Source: Candidatus Omnitrophota bacterium
Lineage (GTDB): Bacteria > Omnitrophota > Gorgyraeia > Gygaellales > Profunditerraquicolaceae
Direction: 5' to 3'
Assembly (NCBI GenBank): GCA_023228185.1
Contig: JALOBQ010000040.1
Span: 1-8,106, forward strand
Length of the DNA: 8,106 nucleotides
The first letter of the stretch is position 1; every line of letters starts with the position of its first letter. Under the pieces are notes generated by a model. That model was given only the letters and a program-made list of their open reading frames with translations. It was not told the origin of the DNA and did no database searches. Of this stretch, positions 1 to 6,108 are shown piece after piece. The position numbers were made by a program, and so were the translations under genes.

Positions 1-126
1 GGAATTCGAATAATTTTTAGCGGCATTACTTTCAGTGGAACTGCCTACTAAAAATACAGTGCTTAAAGCACTCAATGCTGCGATAACCATATAAGAAATT
101 ATTAACGCCACTCCACGCTTATTCAT
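1..126 (-). CDS. PilX/GspK-like minor prepilin, N-terminal part only
   Basis: This is the first 42 codons of a gene that leaves the window at base 1. The start is ATG at 126, preceded by GAGGTTAAGGA as ribosome binding site. The protein begins MNKRG followed by VALIISYMVIAAL: a short basic leader, a Gly for prepilin peptidase cleavage (G5 before V6) and a hydrophobic helix to about residue 28. Mature position +5 is Ile rather than the usual Glu, as is typical of GspK, the tip pseudopilin of type II secretion; the 'RGVAL' start also recalls PilX. It overlaps the preceding gene by 8 nt and is the last of five coupled prepilin-like genes, which is the expected place for a K/X member. The missing C-terminus prevents a firm choice between GspK and PilX. 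Confidence 0.75.
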   Translation of the reverse strand, partial: MNKRGVALIISYMVIAALSALSTVFLVGSSTESNAAKNYSNS

Positions 127-601
127 TCCTTAACCTCACTTGTTCAGCTAAACTAAACGTAAGCGCCTTATTCATTACTGTGCGGCCGGCGGAAATATCC
201 ACACGTAAGAGTAAAGGATTAACCGCATCCGGAGTAAACAATAATTCGGAAATATCGTTAGCGATTACTCTTCTTGAGCCGGCGGGAAATTCACGGATGA
301 TTTGATTAGTTAAATTGTCCCCATTGACGTCACTTGCGTCAAGATAATAAGCGATGCCGCTGCCGCTGTAGCTGTTAAAAGTAACGCTTTTATAGTCGGC
401 GCCATATGTTACGGCGCTGGCTTCTCTTAATTCGCGGCTCAGCCACTGCATTGCCTGCCTTACTTGATGCTGCAGGTTGACTTGGCCTAAATCAATGGGA
501 AAAGTCAGATTGCCTAAATTCATCACGCCGGTAATACCGATTGCCAGGAATGCAAAAATTACTACCACGATCAACACTTCAATAATCGTAAATGCTTTCA
601 T
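119..601 (-). CDS. PilW/GspJ-like minor prepilin
   Basis: A 160-residue prepilin-like protein that probably belongs to the tip or priming complex of a type IV pilus or type II pseudopilus. The N-terminus is MKA followed by FTIIEVLIVVVIF: a three-residue leader, Ala instead of Gly at -1, Phe at +1 and Glu at +5 (residue 8), then a hydrophobic helix to about residue 27. The segment 'QAMQWLSRELREA' at residues 50-62 resembles the amphipathic helix region of PilW and GspJ, and the rest looks like a beta-rich globular domain. The ATG overlaps the stop of the upstream gene by one base (TAATG), so translation is probably coupled; no good Shine-Dalgarno stands close to it. Its stop overlaps the start of the next gene. 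The prepilin class is clear; the J/W assignment rests on gene order and the helix motif. Confidence 0.85.
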   Translation of the reverse strand: MKAFTIIEVLIVVVIFAFLAIGITGVMNLGNLTFPIDLGQVNLQHQVRQAMQWLSRELREASAVTYGADYKSVTFNSYSGSGIAYYLDASDVNGDNLTNQIIREFPAGSRRVIANDISELLFTPDAVNPLLLRVDISAGRTVMNKALTFSLAEQVRLRNE

Positions 602-1017
602 TAATAATCCGTGAGGAATGTCCTCAATTCCGTGTTGCGTGCTTTTAAGCCGCGGTCAAGCCAGCTTACGTTGACTAAAACGCCCAAAGGATTACCTGTC
701 TGAAAAACGCTTGTTGCGACAGTTTCATCCGGTAAAGTTGTAAAATTATATGGGGATTGCGATAACTCCACGGTTGTTAGGTCCCAACCTGAAGCGCCGC
801 CGGAATTAATCGTAGTTTGAATATCTGCGAAATCCTGGCCGCGAATAGTTTCCAAGATATACTCCGCGTGGCTGGTGGCTACGGAAAGATTGCGGCTTGA
901 ATCATTTAAAAGCATGCAATTAGTAAAAAGCAAAAGCAGGCCGCTGAGCACAAAAGATAGGATAAAAGCCGCCAAAACTAATTCCGCTAAAGTAAAACCA
1001 CGGTTATTTTTTATCAC
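601..1017 (-). CDS. PilV/GspI-like minor prepilin
   Basis: A 138-residue class III prepilin. The leader MIKNNRG is followed by FTLAELVLAAFILSF, giving cleavage after G7, Phe at +1 and Glu at +5 (residue 12), with the hydrophobic helix to about residue 32. 'AEYILETIRGQDF' (residues 51-63) and the C-terminal 'VNVSWLDRGLKAR...LRTFLTDY' are of the kind seen in PilV and GspI minor pilins. The start is GTG at 1017 with GGAG at a suitable distance upstream, and it overlaps the preceding gene by 14 nt, so it is tightly coupled. It sits third in the cluster, the position of the I member in a G-H-I-J-K series. It most likely acts at the inner membrane in the priming complex. Confidence 0.85.
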   Translation of the reverse strand: MIKNNRGFTLAELVLAAFILSFVLSGLLLLFTNCMLLNDSSRNLSVATSHAEYILETIRGQDFADIQTTINSGGASGWDLTTVELSQSPYNFTTLPDETVATSVFQTGNPLGVLVNVSWLDRGLKARNTELRTFLTDY

Positions 1018-1420
1018 AGCTCTCCGATATGAATAAACCGCCGGTAGAAACGCTGTAGACGGCCTCTCCGCTCAACCTGCAATGGTCCGGCGAAGCGATG
1101 CAACTGTAACCGGCCGCGTCCATCCGGGGACAATCATAATCATAGCCGCGCACAGGCGAATCTTTAACGTAATTACGGCCCAAATACGCCGGAGTTGCCT
1201 GGGTAAGCTGAAGAAAATTTTCCGCGTAAACGCCTTTATTGTTTTTGGAATAATTTTCCATGGCGATAGAGATGAGTTTTAAGGTATTCTGGGCGGCAGA
1301 TTGATTCTGCTGGATGCTTAAGCGGACAATTTCATGGATAGAAATACGCAAAGCCAAAGCCGCAAGCGCGATGACGATCATAATCGTAATAAAACTTTTT
1401 CCCTTACTGCTTAAAATCAT
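1004..1420 (-). CDS. Atypical prepilin-like protein lacking Glu+5, Cys-rich
   Basis: A 138-residue protein in the second slot of the prepilin cluster. Its N-terminus, MILSSKGKSFITIMIVIALAA, keeps the 'IMIV' hydrophobic core of a prepilin and a Gly (G7) for cleavage. However, +1 would be Lys and +5 Thr (residue 12), not Phe and Glu. The globular part has four cysteines (97, 107, 114, 135), allowing two disulfides, and the segment 'GYDYDCP...YSVSTGG' (92-128) resembles the C-terminus of the major pilin at 4096-4479. The start is ATG at 1420, with GGGGAG 8 nt upstream and a 4-nt ATGA overlap with the preceding gene. By position it could be a GspH-like member, but GspH normally keeps Glu+5. Membership of the prepilin group is well supported; the precise role is not. 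Confidence 0.8.
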   Translation of the reverse strand: MILSSKGKSFITIMIVIALAALALRISIHEIVRLSIQQNQSAAQNTLKLISIAMENYSKNNKGVYAENFLQLTQATPAYLGRNYVKDSPVRGYDYDCPRMDAAGYSCIASPDHCRLSGEAVYSVSTGGLFISESCDKK

Positions 1421-1884
1421 TTTAAAAACTCCCCAAAATCCGTATCGCTGGACACGGAAGTATTCGTGCGCGATAAAGACCCTCCGGTAGACACTTTATA
1501 ATTATGGTCGGCGAGCGCCGGGTTTATCGCCAACGCCCGGATATCATAACCAGCCGGATTGATCAACTCGACAATGTATTGAAAATTGCCCACCTGATTA
1601 AGCAACACCAGGTCCTGAAACAGACAACCATCAGCGATCAAATAATGCAAATTAGACTCTTGTTGCTGAGCATAAAGCCCGCTGTGACGGGCAGAATATA
1701 TTTCAAAACCTGAAGCGATAGCGTTAAGATTGGAAATACAGTTGGATTCATTAGCCTGTTTACGCAACTGCACGCCTTCTACAATAGCTATTGAAACCAG
1801 CAAGCCCACGATTGCCATAACGATCATAATTTCGACTAAGGTGAACCCGCCTTTTCTCATAATTTTATTAAATAATTTTAACAT
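1417..1884 (-). CDS. GspG/type IV pilin-like prepilin, first gene of the cluster
   Basis: A class III prepilin of about 155 residues. The leader ends MRKGG and is followed by FTLVEIMIVMAIVGLLVSIAI: Phe at +1, Glu at +5 and a membrane helix that continues into an amphipathic helix ('QANESNCISNLNAIASGFEIYS'). The C-terminal part contains 'PAGYD' and 'YKVSTGG', shared with the other two pilin-like proteins here. Start choice is uncertain: the frame offers TTG at 1902, ATG at 1884 (chosen; 13-residue leader) and ATG at 1860 (5-residue leader MRKGG), none with a convincing Shine-Dalgarno. It opens the five-gene cluster, about 30-60 nt downstream of the inverted-repeat element at 1918-2035. A weak promoter-like pair (TTGCTA, 16 nt, TAAAAT at 1897-1902 and 1875-1880) would only suit the 1860 start. 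By order it is the G-type member, but its size also suits an ordinary pilin. Confidence 0.85.
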   Translation of the reverse strand: MLKLFNKIMRKGGFTLVEIMIVMAIVGLLVSIAIVEGVQLRKQANESNCISNLNAIASGFEIYSARHSGLYAQQQESNLHYLIADGCLFQDLVLLNQVGNFQYIVELINPAGYDIRALAINPALADHNYKVSTGGSLSRTNTSVSSDTDFGEFLK

Positions 1885-1917
1885 AAATAGGGGTTTTAGC
1901 AATCACTTTTTCACTTT

Positions 1918-2035
1918 GTAGACAGTCTACGTAACTTATTGCTGCACTAGAAATTACAAAAAAAATATTTTAAAGATGCGATTTGTATTTGTTTTGTAAA
2001 AGCTACTGCCGCATATGTTTACGTAGACTGTCTAC
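1918..2035. repeat. 118-bp segment bounded by a 17-bp perfect inverted repeat
   Basis: The left arm at 1918-1934 reads GTAGACAGTCTACGTAA, and the right arm at 2019-2035 is its exact reverse complement. Each arm also contains a 13-nt dyad of its own (GTAGAC-N-GTCTAC at 1918-1930 and 2023-2035). The 84-nt interior is AT-rich and has no gene. The right edge overlaps the end of the TPR gene and supplies its TAG stop (2032-2034). The left edge lies upstream of the prepilin cluster. The shape is that of a MITE-like element or a paired protein-binding site. I see no clear target-site duplication in the flanks and no U-tract that would make it an ordinary terminator. Confidence 0.75.
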
Positions 2036-3975
2036 TGGATGCCGGACAATAGGGCTTTGGCTTTTAGATGATTGGGATTTTTTCGCAAACAAGCCCGCAA
2101 CGCTAAAACCGCTTCTTTTTTATTCCCTGCCCGCAAAGCAGAAAGTCCCAAGTTAAAATAGGCATCTGTAAAATCAAGATCAAGTTTAAGCGCTTGTTTA
2201 AAACAAGTAATAGCCTGCGGCATAAGATTATTGGCGGCAAAACGCACCCCCAGGTTATTATAAAACTCTTTGGCTCCCGGGACCTGAAGCGAACTGCTTA
2301 AACAACCGGAGATTATTTTTAAGTAAGCATCCTGCAAAGGAAGCTTTTTTGTAAATAAAGAATAGTAAATTTGTTGGCTTGCCGCGGGCTTATCAGCTTT
2401 AGCAAAATATATCCGCGCTAAATTAAAATGCGCGAAACAAAGCCCTGGATCAAGTTTTAACGCTAATTCATATTTTGCCAGTGCCTGGTCGTATAACCCC
2501 TCTGCTTCAAGCACATTGGCAATATTATTTGCGAGTTCTGCGGCTTTCTTTGGAGGCACATTTTTTTCAACGGCCTGGTATTCTTTTAGAGCATCAGCGT
2601 AACGGCCCAACTTAAAATAAAGATTCGCCAGGTTTGAGCGCGCCTCGATCAGATCAGGTTTAATTCTTAGCGCCTGTTGATATTCCTTAAGCGCTTCTTT
2701 AAACATGCCTTTATGTTCATACTCCAGGCCAAGGTTATTCCGCGCCTGAAAACTGCTCGGTGAAACGCTGATAATCTTTTGATAAAAAACAATTGGATTA
2801 GACCACTCATAATTACGGCTGGCAGTAAGAAACATGTAAAAAATAATCATCCCGAAGGATAGCAGGATAAATAATTTTTTAGAAAAAAACTTGTGCATTA
2901 GAAAAGCTAAAAGTAAAAAATAGGGGATGCTAGCCAAGTAAATAAAATGCTCGGAGACAAAAGCGTTAATCGGTAGTATGCCTGACTGGGGAAGAAAAAA
3001 GATCAAAGACCAATAAAGTAGAAACGCGGTAACCTTATGTTTAGTATTTTGCAGTAAACGAAAACAGCAGAATATCATCAAGCCCAGCGCGATCAAAGCA
3101 ATGGTTATTCCCATTACGCTGGTCGGCCGGATAAGCTCCCAGGACATATGTAAGCCAAGCGGATAAACAAGCAACTTGATGTAAGTAAAGATAATTTTAG
3201 GTAACATGATTAACCGGATAAAAATCGGTACCTGCATCAAAGCTGATGGCCGCAATGTGTAAAAATTCAGTAGAAATAAACGCAAAACCATATAACTGCC
3301 GGCAATCGCAAAATAAGGCCAAATTTTTTTAAAAAAATAATGCGGAGATTTATCTTTTCTAAAAATAAACAAATAAACCAGGATTATAAACGGAAAAACG
3401 ATCGCCAGTTCCTTGGATAATAATGCTAAAATAAAAGCAGCATAAGATAAAAATAAAAGCAGCGGCCGAAGAGATTTTTTAGCATCCTGCATTTTTATAA
3501 AAAACAAGAACGAGGAGATCAAAAATACCCCCAAGAGCATCTCCGCCCTACCAGAGATATAAGTCACTGCTTCTGTATGCAGCGGAGAAACAGAAAACAG
3601 AAGCGCTCCGGCAAAACTAATCGCAGTATGATCGATCAGCATATAGAAAAGTAAAAATACTAAGAATCCCACCAGAGTTTGTAAAAGAATATTGGTAATG
3701 TGGTAAATTGGCGGTTTGAGCCCTGCAAAATGATAATCCAACATATAGGTTAGGCTTTGCACAGGGCGGTAAAAATTTGATCCGGCGACTGAATCAACAA
3801 ACAAATCGTCATTAAACAATTCCGGTATTAGGCTTAAATTACGGATAGATGTATTCTTTACTATCAAGGCATCATCATCCCAGATAAATGGATTAGAGAT
3901 GGAATTGCCATAGGCGGTAAAACAAACTGCCAAAATAGAGAAAAAAACGCAGATAGAGGTTTTTTTAGAGGGCAT
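2032..3975 (-). CDS. TMTC/DUF1736-like membrane glycosyltransferase with C-terminal TPRs
   Basis: A 647-residue protein with an N-terminal polytopic membrane region (about 8-385) and a soluble TPR region (about 409-640). The membrane part carries landmarks of the GT-C fold TMTC/PMT-like group: 'FIWDDDALI' (30-38) with acidic residues after the first TM, 'FYRPVQSLTYMLDY' (68-81), 'PLHTEAVTYISGRAEML' (131-147) and 'LLSKELA' (185-191). About six TPR units follow (near 409, 443, 479, 513, 568 and 603). Eukaryotic TMTC proteins are O-mannosyltransferases that use dolichol-linked sugar; bacterial relatives are mostly uncharacterised, so polyprenyl-linked sugar transfer to extracytoplasmic protein is an inference. 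The ATG at 3975 is the first possible start, because an in-frame TGA lies two codons upstream; the Shine-Dalgarno is poor. The stop lies inside the inverted repeat at 1918-2035. It stands between the major pilin gene and the minor-pilin cluster. Confidence 0.85.
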   Translation of the reverse strand: MPSKKTSICVFFSILAVCFTAYGNSISNPFIWDDDALIVKNTSIRNLSLIPELFNDDLFVDSVAGSNFYRPVQSLTYMLDYHFAGLKPPIYHITNILLQTLVGFLVFLLFYMLIDHTAISFAGALLFSVSPLHTEAVTYISGRAEMLLGVFLISSFLFFIKMQDAKKSLRPLLLFLSYAAFILALLSKELAIVFPFIILVYLFIFRKDKSPHYFFKKIWPYFAIAGSYMVLRLFLLNFYTLRPSALMQVPIFIRLIMLPKIIFTYIKLLVYPLGLHMSWELIRPTSVMGITIALIALGLMIFCCFRLLQNTKHKVTAFLLYWSLIFFLPQSGILPINAFVSEHFIYLASIPYFLLLAFLMHKFFSKKLFILLSFGMIIFYMFLTASRNYEWSNPIVFYQKIISVSPSSFQARNNLGLEYEHKGMFKEALKEYQQALRIKPDLIEARSNLANLYFKLGRYADALKEYQAVEKNVPPKKAAELANNIANVLEAEGLYDQALAKYELALKLDPGLCFAHFNLARIYFAKADKPAASQQIYYSLFTKKLPLQDAYLKIISGCLSSSLQVPGAKEFYNNLGVRFAANNLMPQAITCFKQALKLDLDFTDAYFNLGLSALRAGNKKEAVLALRACLRKNPNHLKAKALLSGIQ

Positions 3976-4042
3976 ATTTCATTAACATGGTTCTATTACC
4001 ATCGCGCGCTTGCAATGACGATATATTGACTTAATACTAAAT

Positions 4043-4074
4043 AAAAAGGGAGAGATGTTACTCTCTCCCTTTTT
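4043..4074. terminator. Bidirectional intrinsic terminator after the major pilin gene
   Basis: A GC-containing 8-bp stem (GGGAGAGA at 4048-4055 pairing with TCTCTCCC at 4062-4069) closes a 6-nt loop. Flanking A and T runs (4043-4047 and 4070-4074) extend it to 13 bp. On the minus strand the stem is followed by TTTTTATTT, a normal rho-independent signal 22 nt beyond the pilin stop. The A-run also gives a U-tract for plus-strand transcripts. This makes the pilin gene monocistronic, with most transcription stopping before the TPR gene. Confidence 0.9.
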
Positions 4075-4095
4075 TACAAACATTAAAAACAAACT

Positions 4096-4479
4096 CTATA
4101 ATGGTGTAAGCACACCACCGGTTGAAGCTGTATAAACTACGCTTCCGGTCGTTCCTGCGGTAACCGGTGTAGCCACAAAAGTATATGTGCCTACTGCTAA
4201 ATTACAAGCATAGTTATAACCCTGCACAGCTTTGTCGCAATAGTTACCGGCTGATGCGATAAAACCGGTTAATTCAGCTACTGTTGTCGGATATGCGCCA
4301 CTATTAGAAGTAGCGTATGTCTCAGCTGCAGTAGAAAGGCTGCGCACAGTCGCTTTTGCCGCTGCTTCATTGGCTGTTCTCCTGGCTGTAAGCAAATTCG
4401 GAACAGCAATCGCAGCTAATAAGGCGATAATCGCAACAACAATCATAATTTCGACGAGAGTAAAACCTTTTCTATTCAT
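4096..4479 (-). CDS. Major-type type IV pilin (class III prepilin)
   Basis: A 127-residue prepilin. The leader MNRKG is followed by FTLVEIMIVVAIIALLAAIAV, with cleavage after G5, Phe at +1, Glu at +5 (residue 10) and Pro near mature position 22, all canonical for type IVa pilins and GspG. The helix continues to about residue 58. The C-terminal part has two cysteines (81, 92), 'GYNYAC' and a terminal 'YTASTGGVLTPL', and is rich in Thr, Ala and Gly. Features that suggest high expression are an ideal AAGGAGGA Shine-Dalgarno 8 nt before the ATG, a sigma70-like promoter, a leader of about 140 nt and a strong terminator directly after the gene. This single-gene unit, separate from the minor-pilin cluster, is why I call it the main subunit. 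A GspG-type pseudopilin is the alternative. Confidence 0.92.
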   Translation of the reverse strand: MNRKGFTLVEIMIVVAIIALLAAIAVPNLLTARRTANEAAAKATVRSLSTAAETYATSNSGAYPTTVAELTGFIASAGNYCDKAVQGYNYACNLAVGTYTFVATPVTAGTTGSVVYTASTGGVLTPL

Positions 4480-4487
4480 TTGATACG

Positions 4488-4495
4488 TCCTCCTT
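4488..4495 (-). promoter_or_regulatory. Strong Shine-Dalgarno of the major pilin gene
   Basis: The minus strand reads AAGGAGGA, complementary to the 16S anti-SD consensus, with 8 nt to the ATG at 4479. It is the strongest ribosome binding site in the window and fixes the pilin start. Confidence 0.85.
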
Positions 4496-4593
4496 CCTAA
4501 GGTTAAATTGGCTTTTTGCCGCTTATTTTGATATCTCTTATTTTTGGACGCTAATTATAATTTCTGTTATTCTTTAAAGAGGTACCTTAAATA

Positions 4594-4610
4594 AGCTTTT
4601 CGCTAAAGCT
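4594..4610 (-). other. Small hairpin in the pilin mRNA leader
   Basis: AGCTTT (4594-4599) and AAAGCT (4605-4610) are complementary around a 5-nt loop. If transcription starts near 4621 the hairpin lies about 11-27 nt from the 5' end of the pilin mRNA, where it could protect the message. The stem is short and AT-rich, and I do not recognise a riboswitch class in this leader. Confidence 0.35.
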
Positions 4611-4627
4611 CCCTTAATATTGCAATA

Positions 4628-4656
4628 AATTTAGCACGCTCTCCGGCTCTTGTCAA
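4628..4656 (-). promoter_or_regulatory. Sigma70-type promoter for the major pilin
   Basis: On the minus strand a perfect -35 TTGACA (4651-4656) is followed by exactly 17 nt and then TAAATT (4628-4633) as a -10 matching four of six consensus bases. Transcription would begin near 4621, leaving about 140 nt of untranslated leader before the pilin ATG. The 18-bp palindrome at 4668-4685 lies 11 bp upstream of the -35 box. No sigma54-type GG-N10-GC element, common ahead of some pilA genes, was seen. Confidence 0.7.
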
Positions 4657-4667
4657 GTATATTTCCT

Positions 4668-4708
4668 CCCTGTTTCGAAACAGGGTCCAAGTCGTGAGGG
4701 ACAGTGGG
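4668..4708 (-). repeat. Intergenic composite repeat, copy 1 (opposite orientation, palindromic variant)
   Basis: Read on the minus strand it starts with CCCACTGTCC (4699-4708), then a 7-nt spacer, then CTTGGACCCTGTTTC, the same arrangement as the other two copies read on the plus strand. Instead of a second tandem unit it turns back on itself, producing the perfect 18-bp palindrome CCCTGTTTCGAAACAGGG at 4668-4685. It begins 3 nt after the stop of the GT-C gene and lies upstream of the pilin promoter. Confidence 0.85.
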
Positions 4709-4711
4709 CAC

Positions 4712-6106
4712 TTATGCACAGGGTTTGTTTTCTTTAGGCGGAGATAATAATAAAGCAATGGAAAATAATGCCAGCGGAACCATCTGCAATAAAAGCCTTT
4801 CTAAACTGTTAACCAAATGCCAATTGATCTGGCGCGGTGTGATCATATAAATAAAAAACCAGATAGTAAAATACGCGAGCATCGACAAAAAAATCAGTAA
4901 AACAGGATAGGAAAAAGCTCTTTTGATACGTAAAAGAATGATCAGCGGTAAAGATACCCAAAGAATATTCCAATCACTTAATATGATCATAAATCTTTTA
5001 AAATATGAAAAAATTATCGGAACGCGGTAAAGATTTTCGCGTAAAATATTTAGGCTGATATTCTGAGAGTTGATTAAATCATTGGGAATACGTAAACGGG
5101 CTTTAAAAATCATCCAGGGCAAAATAATAATCATCACCAGCCCGAAATAACAGACAACTAACCGCCAATTTGTACTGGCGCGTTTATGGCGGATAAATAA
5201 TAAAAAAACAAGAATTGTGAAATTAATCAGGCAAAAAGCCAGCCCCTCATTCTTTGTCCATGCCGCAAGGCCTGAACAAATAGCAGACACGCATAAAAAT
5301 GAGATCCTCTCCGGTTGAAGCGACCAGCGCAAAAGATAAATTAAACTTACAAAATAATAAACCAATAAAGCCAGATCAGAATAACCGCAAAGCATAAAAT
5401 CCGTAAATTTAGGTATCAGCGTAAGAAAAAACGTAAAAAGCAGAGCAAAACTCCGGTTGGTAAATGATCTTAAATTGAAATAAAAAATGATAAGAAAACT
5501 TAAAAAATAAAAAAGGAAAACAATATTCACTAATTGATCGTTCCAACTGTCTAAAACTGTGTACACCCAGGCTTCTACCAGGGGAAATAATAAAGGATAA
5601 TCAAGATGCGCAAACGCTTTAGTAGGATCAATAAAAAAATCAAGAGGAACTGATTTAGCTAAATAAAGCGCTTTGGATTTAAACCCATATATCGCCCAGC
5701 CATCCCATGCAGCCAAAGGAAACATATACCAGTGCGGTAAGACAAGCAAACAAATCAAAACAATCGCAGAAAATACCACCACCTGGAATAATGATGGGCG
5801 ATAGGCTCTAACGCTCAAGAGATAATCCTGAAAACCGGCTGAGCGATTTCTTGCGGCTAAAATAACATAAACCGCGGCTGTAATAGTAATCAAAACAAGA
5901 AAAAAATATAAAAAATCAAAATCAATCCCTAAAAATGAAAGCGTGAACATTAACCAGGTTAATCCGCCGATACCTAAAATAAAAGCTAAAGAAAACCGCT
6001 CAAGATGATAAAAATATTTATTTTCATCTTTGACCCTGGCAAGCATAAAATAACCCAAAGCTATCGGACAAAGCAAAGAGATTAACAACCTGAAAAAAAT
6101 TCCCAT
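4712..6106 (-). CDS. GT-C/GT39-like polytopic membrane glycosyltransferase
   Basis: A 464-residue, very hydrophobic protein with about 12 predicted membrane segments (for example near 5-23, 40-60, 64-84, 105-125, 193-211, 218-235, 243-260, 287-306, 316-333, 398-421 and 438-455). Landmarks are 'AAWDGWAIYGFKSKALY' (132-148) in the first large outer loop, where GT-C enzymes keep an acidic catalytic or metal residue, then 'HLDYPLLFPLVEAW' (167-180), 'GYSDLAL' (241-247), 'TKNEGLA' (284-290) and 'NSLERLLLQMVP' (433-444). This fits a lipid-linked-sugar-dependent transferase acting on the outer face of the inner membrane; acceptor and sugar are unknown. Its ATG lies 2 nt after the stop of the preceding small gene, with GAGGG 9 nt upstream inside that gene's end, so the two are co-translated. 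A neutral membrane protein outside GT-C is possible but less likely. Confidence 0.75.
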   Translation of the reverse strand: MGIFFRLLISLLCPIALGYFMLARVKDENKYFYHLERFSLAFILGIGGLTWLMFTLSFLGIDFDFLYFFLVLITITAAVYVILAARNRSAGFQDYLLSVRAYRPSLFQVVVFSAIVLICLLVLPHWYMFPLAAWDGWAIYGFKSKALYLAKSVPLDFFIDPTKAFAHLDYPLLFPLVEAWVYTVLDSWNDQLVNIVFLFYFLSFLIIFYFNLRSFTNRSFALLFTFFLTLIPKFTDFMLCGYSDLALLVYYFVSLIYLLRWSLQPERISFLCVSAICSGLAAWTKNEGLAFCLINFTILVFLLFIRHKRASTNWRLVVCYFGLVMIIILPWMIFKARLRIPNDLINSQNISLNILRENLYRVPIIFSYFKRFMIILSDWNILWVSLPLIILLRIKRAFSYPVLLIFLSMLAYFTIWFFIYMITPRQINWHLVNSLERLLLQMVPLALFSIALLLSPPKENKPCA

Positions 6107-6108
6107 TT

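Noticed and set aside
1860..1902. TTG at 1902 as start of the first cluster prepilin
   Set aside because: It would give a 20-residue atypical leader from a rare start codon without a Shine-Dalgarno; ATG at 1884 or 1860 is more plausible.
1082..1921. Three open plus-strand frames (1082-1282, 1504-1713, 1730-1921)
   Set aside because: They lie antisense to clear prepilin genes, show no family features and have no ribosome binding context of note.
1918..2035. Rho-independent terminator for the TPR gene
   Set aside because: The dyads leave very small loops and are not followed by a U-run, so the inverted repeats are better described as an element or binding site.
4480..4621. c-di-GMP or other riboswitch in the pilin leader
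   Set aside because: I looked for GEMM-type conserved segments and found none; only a weak hairpin is visible.
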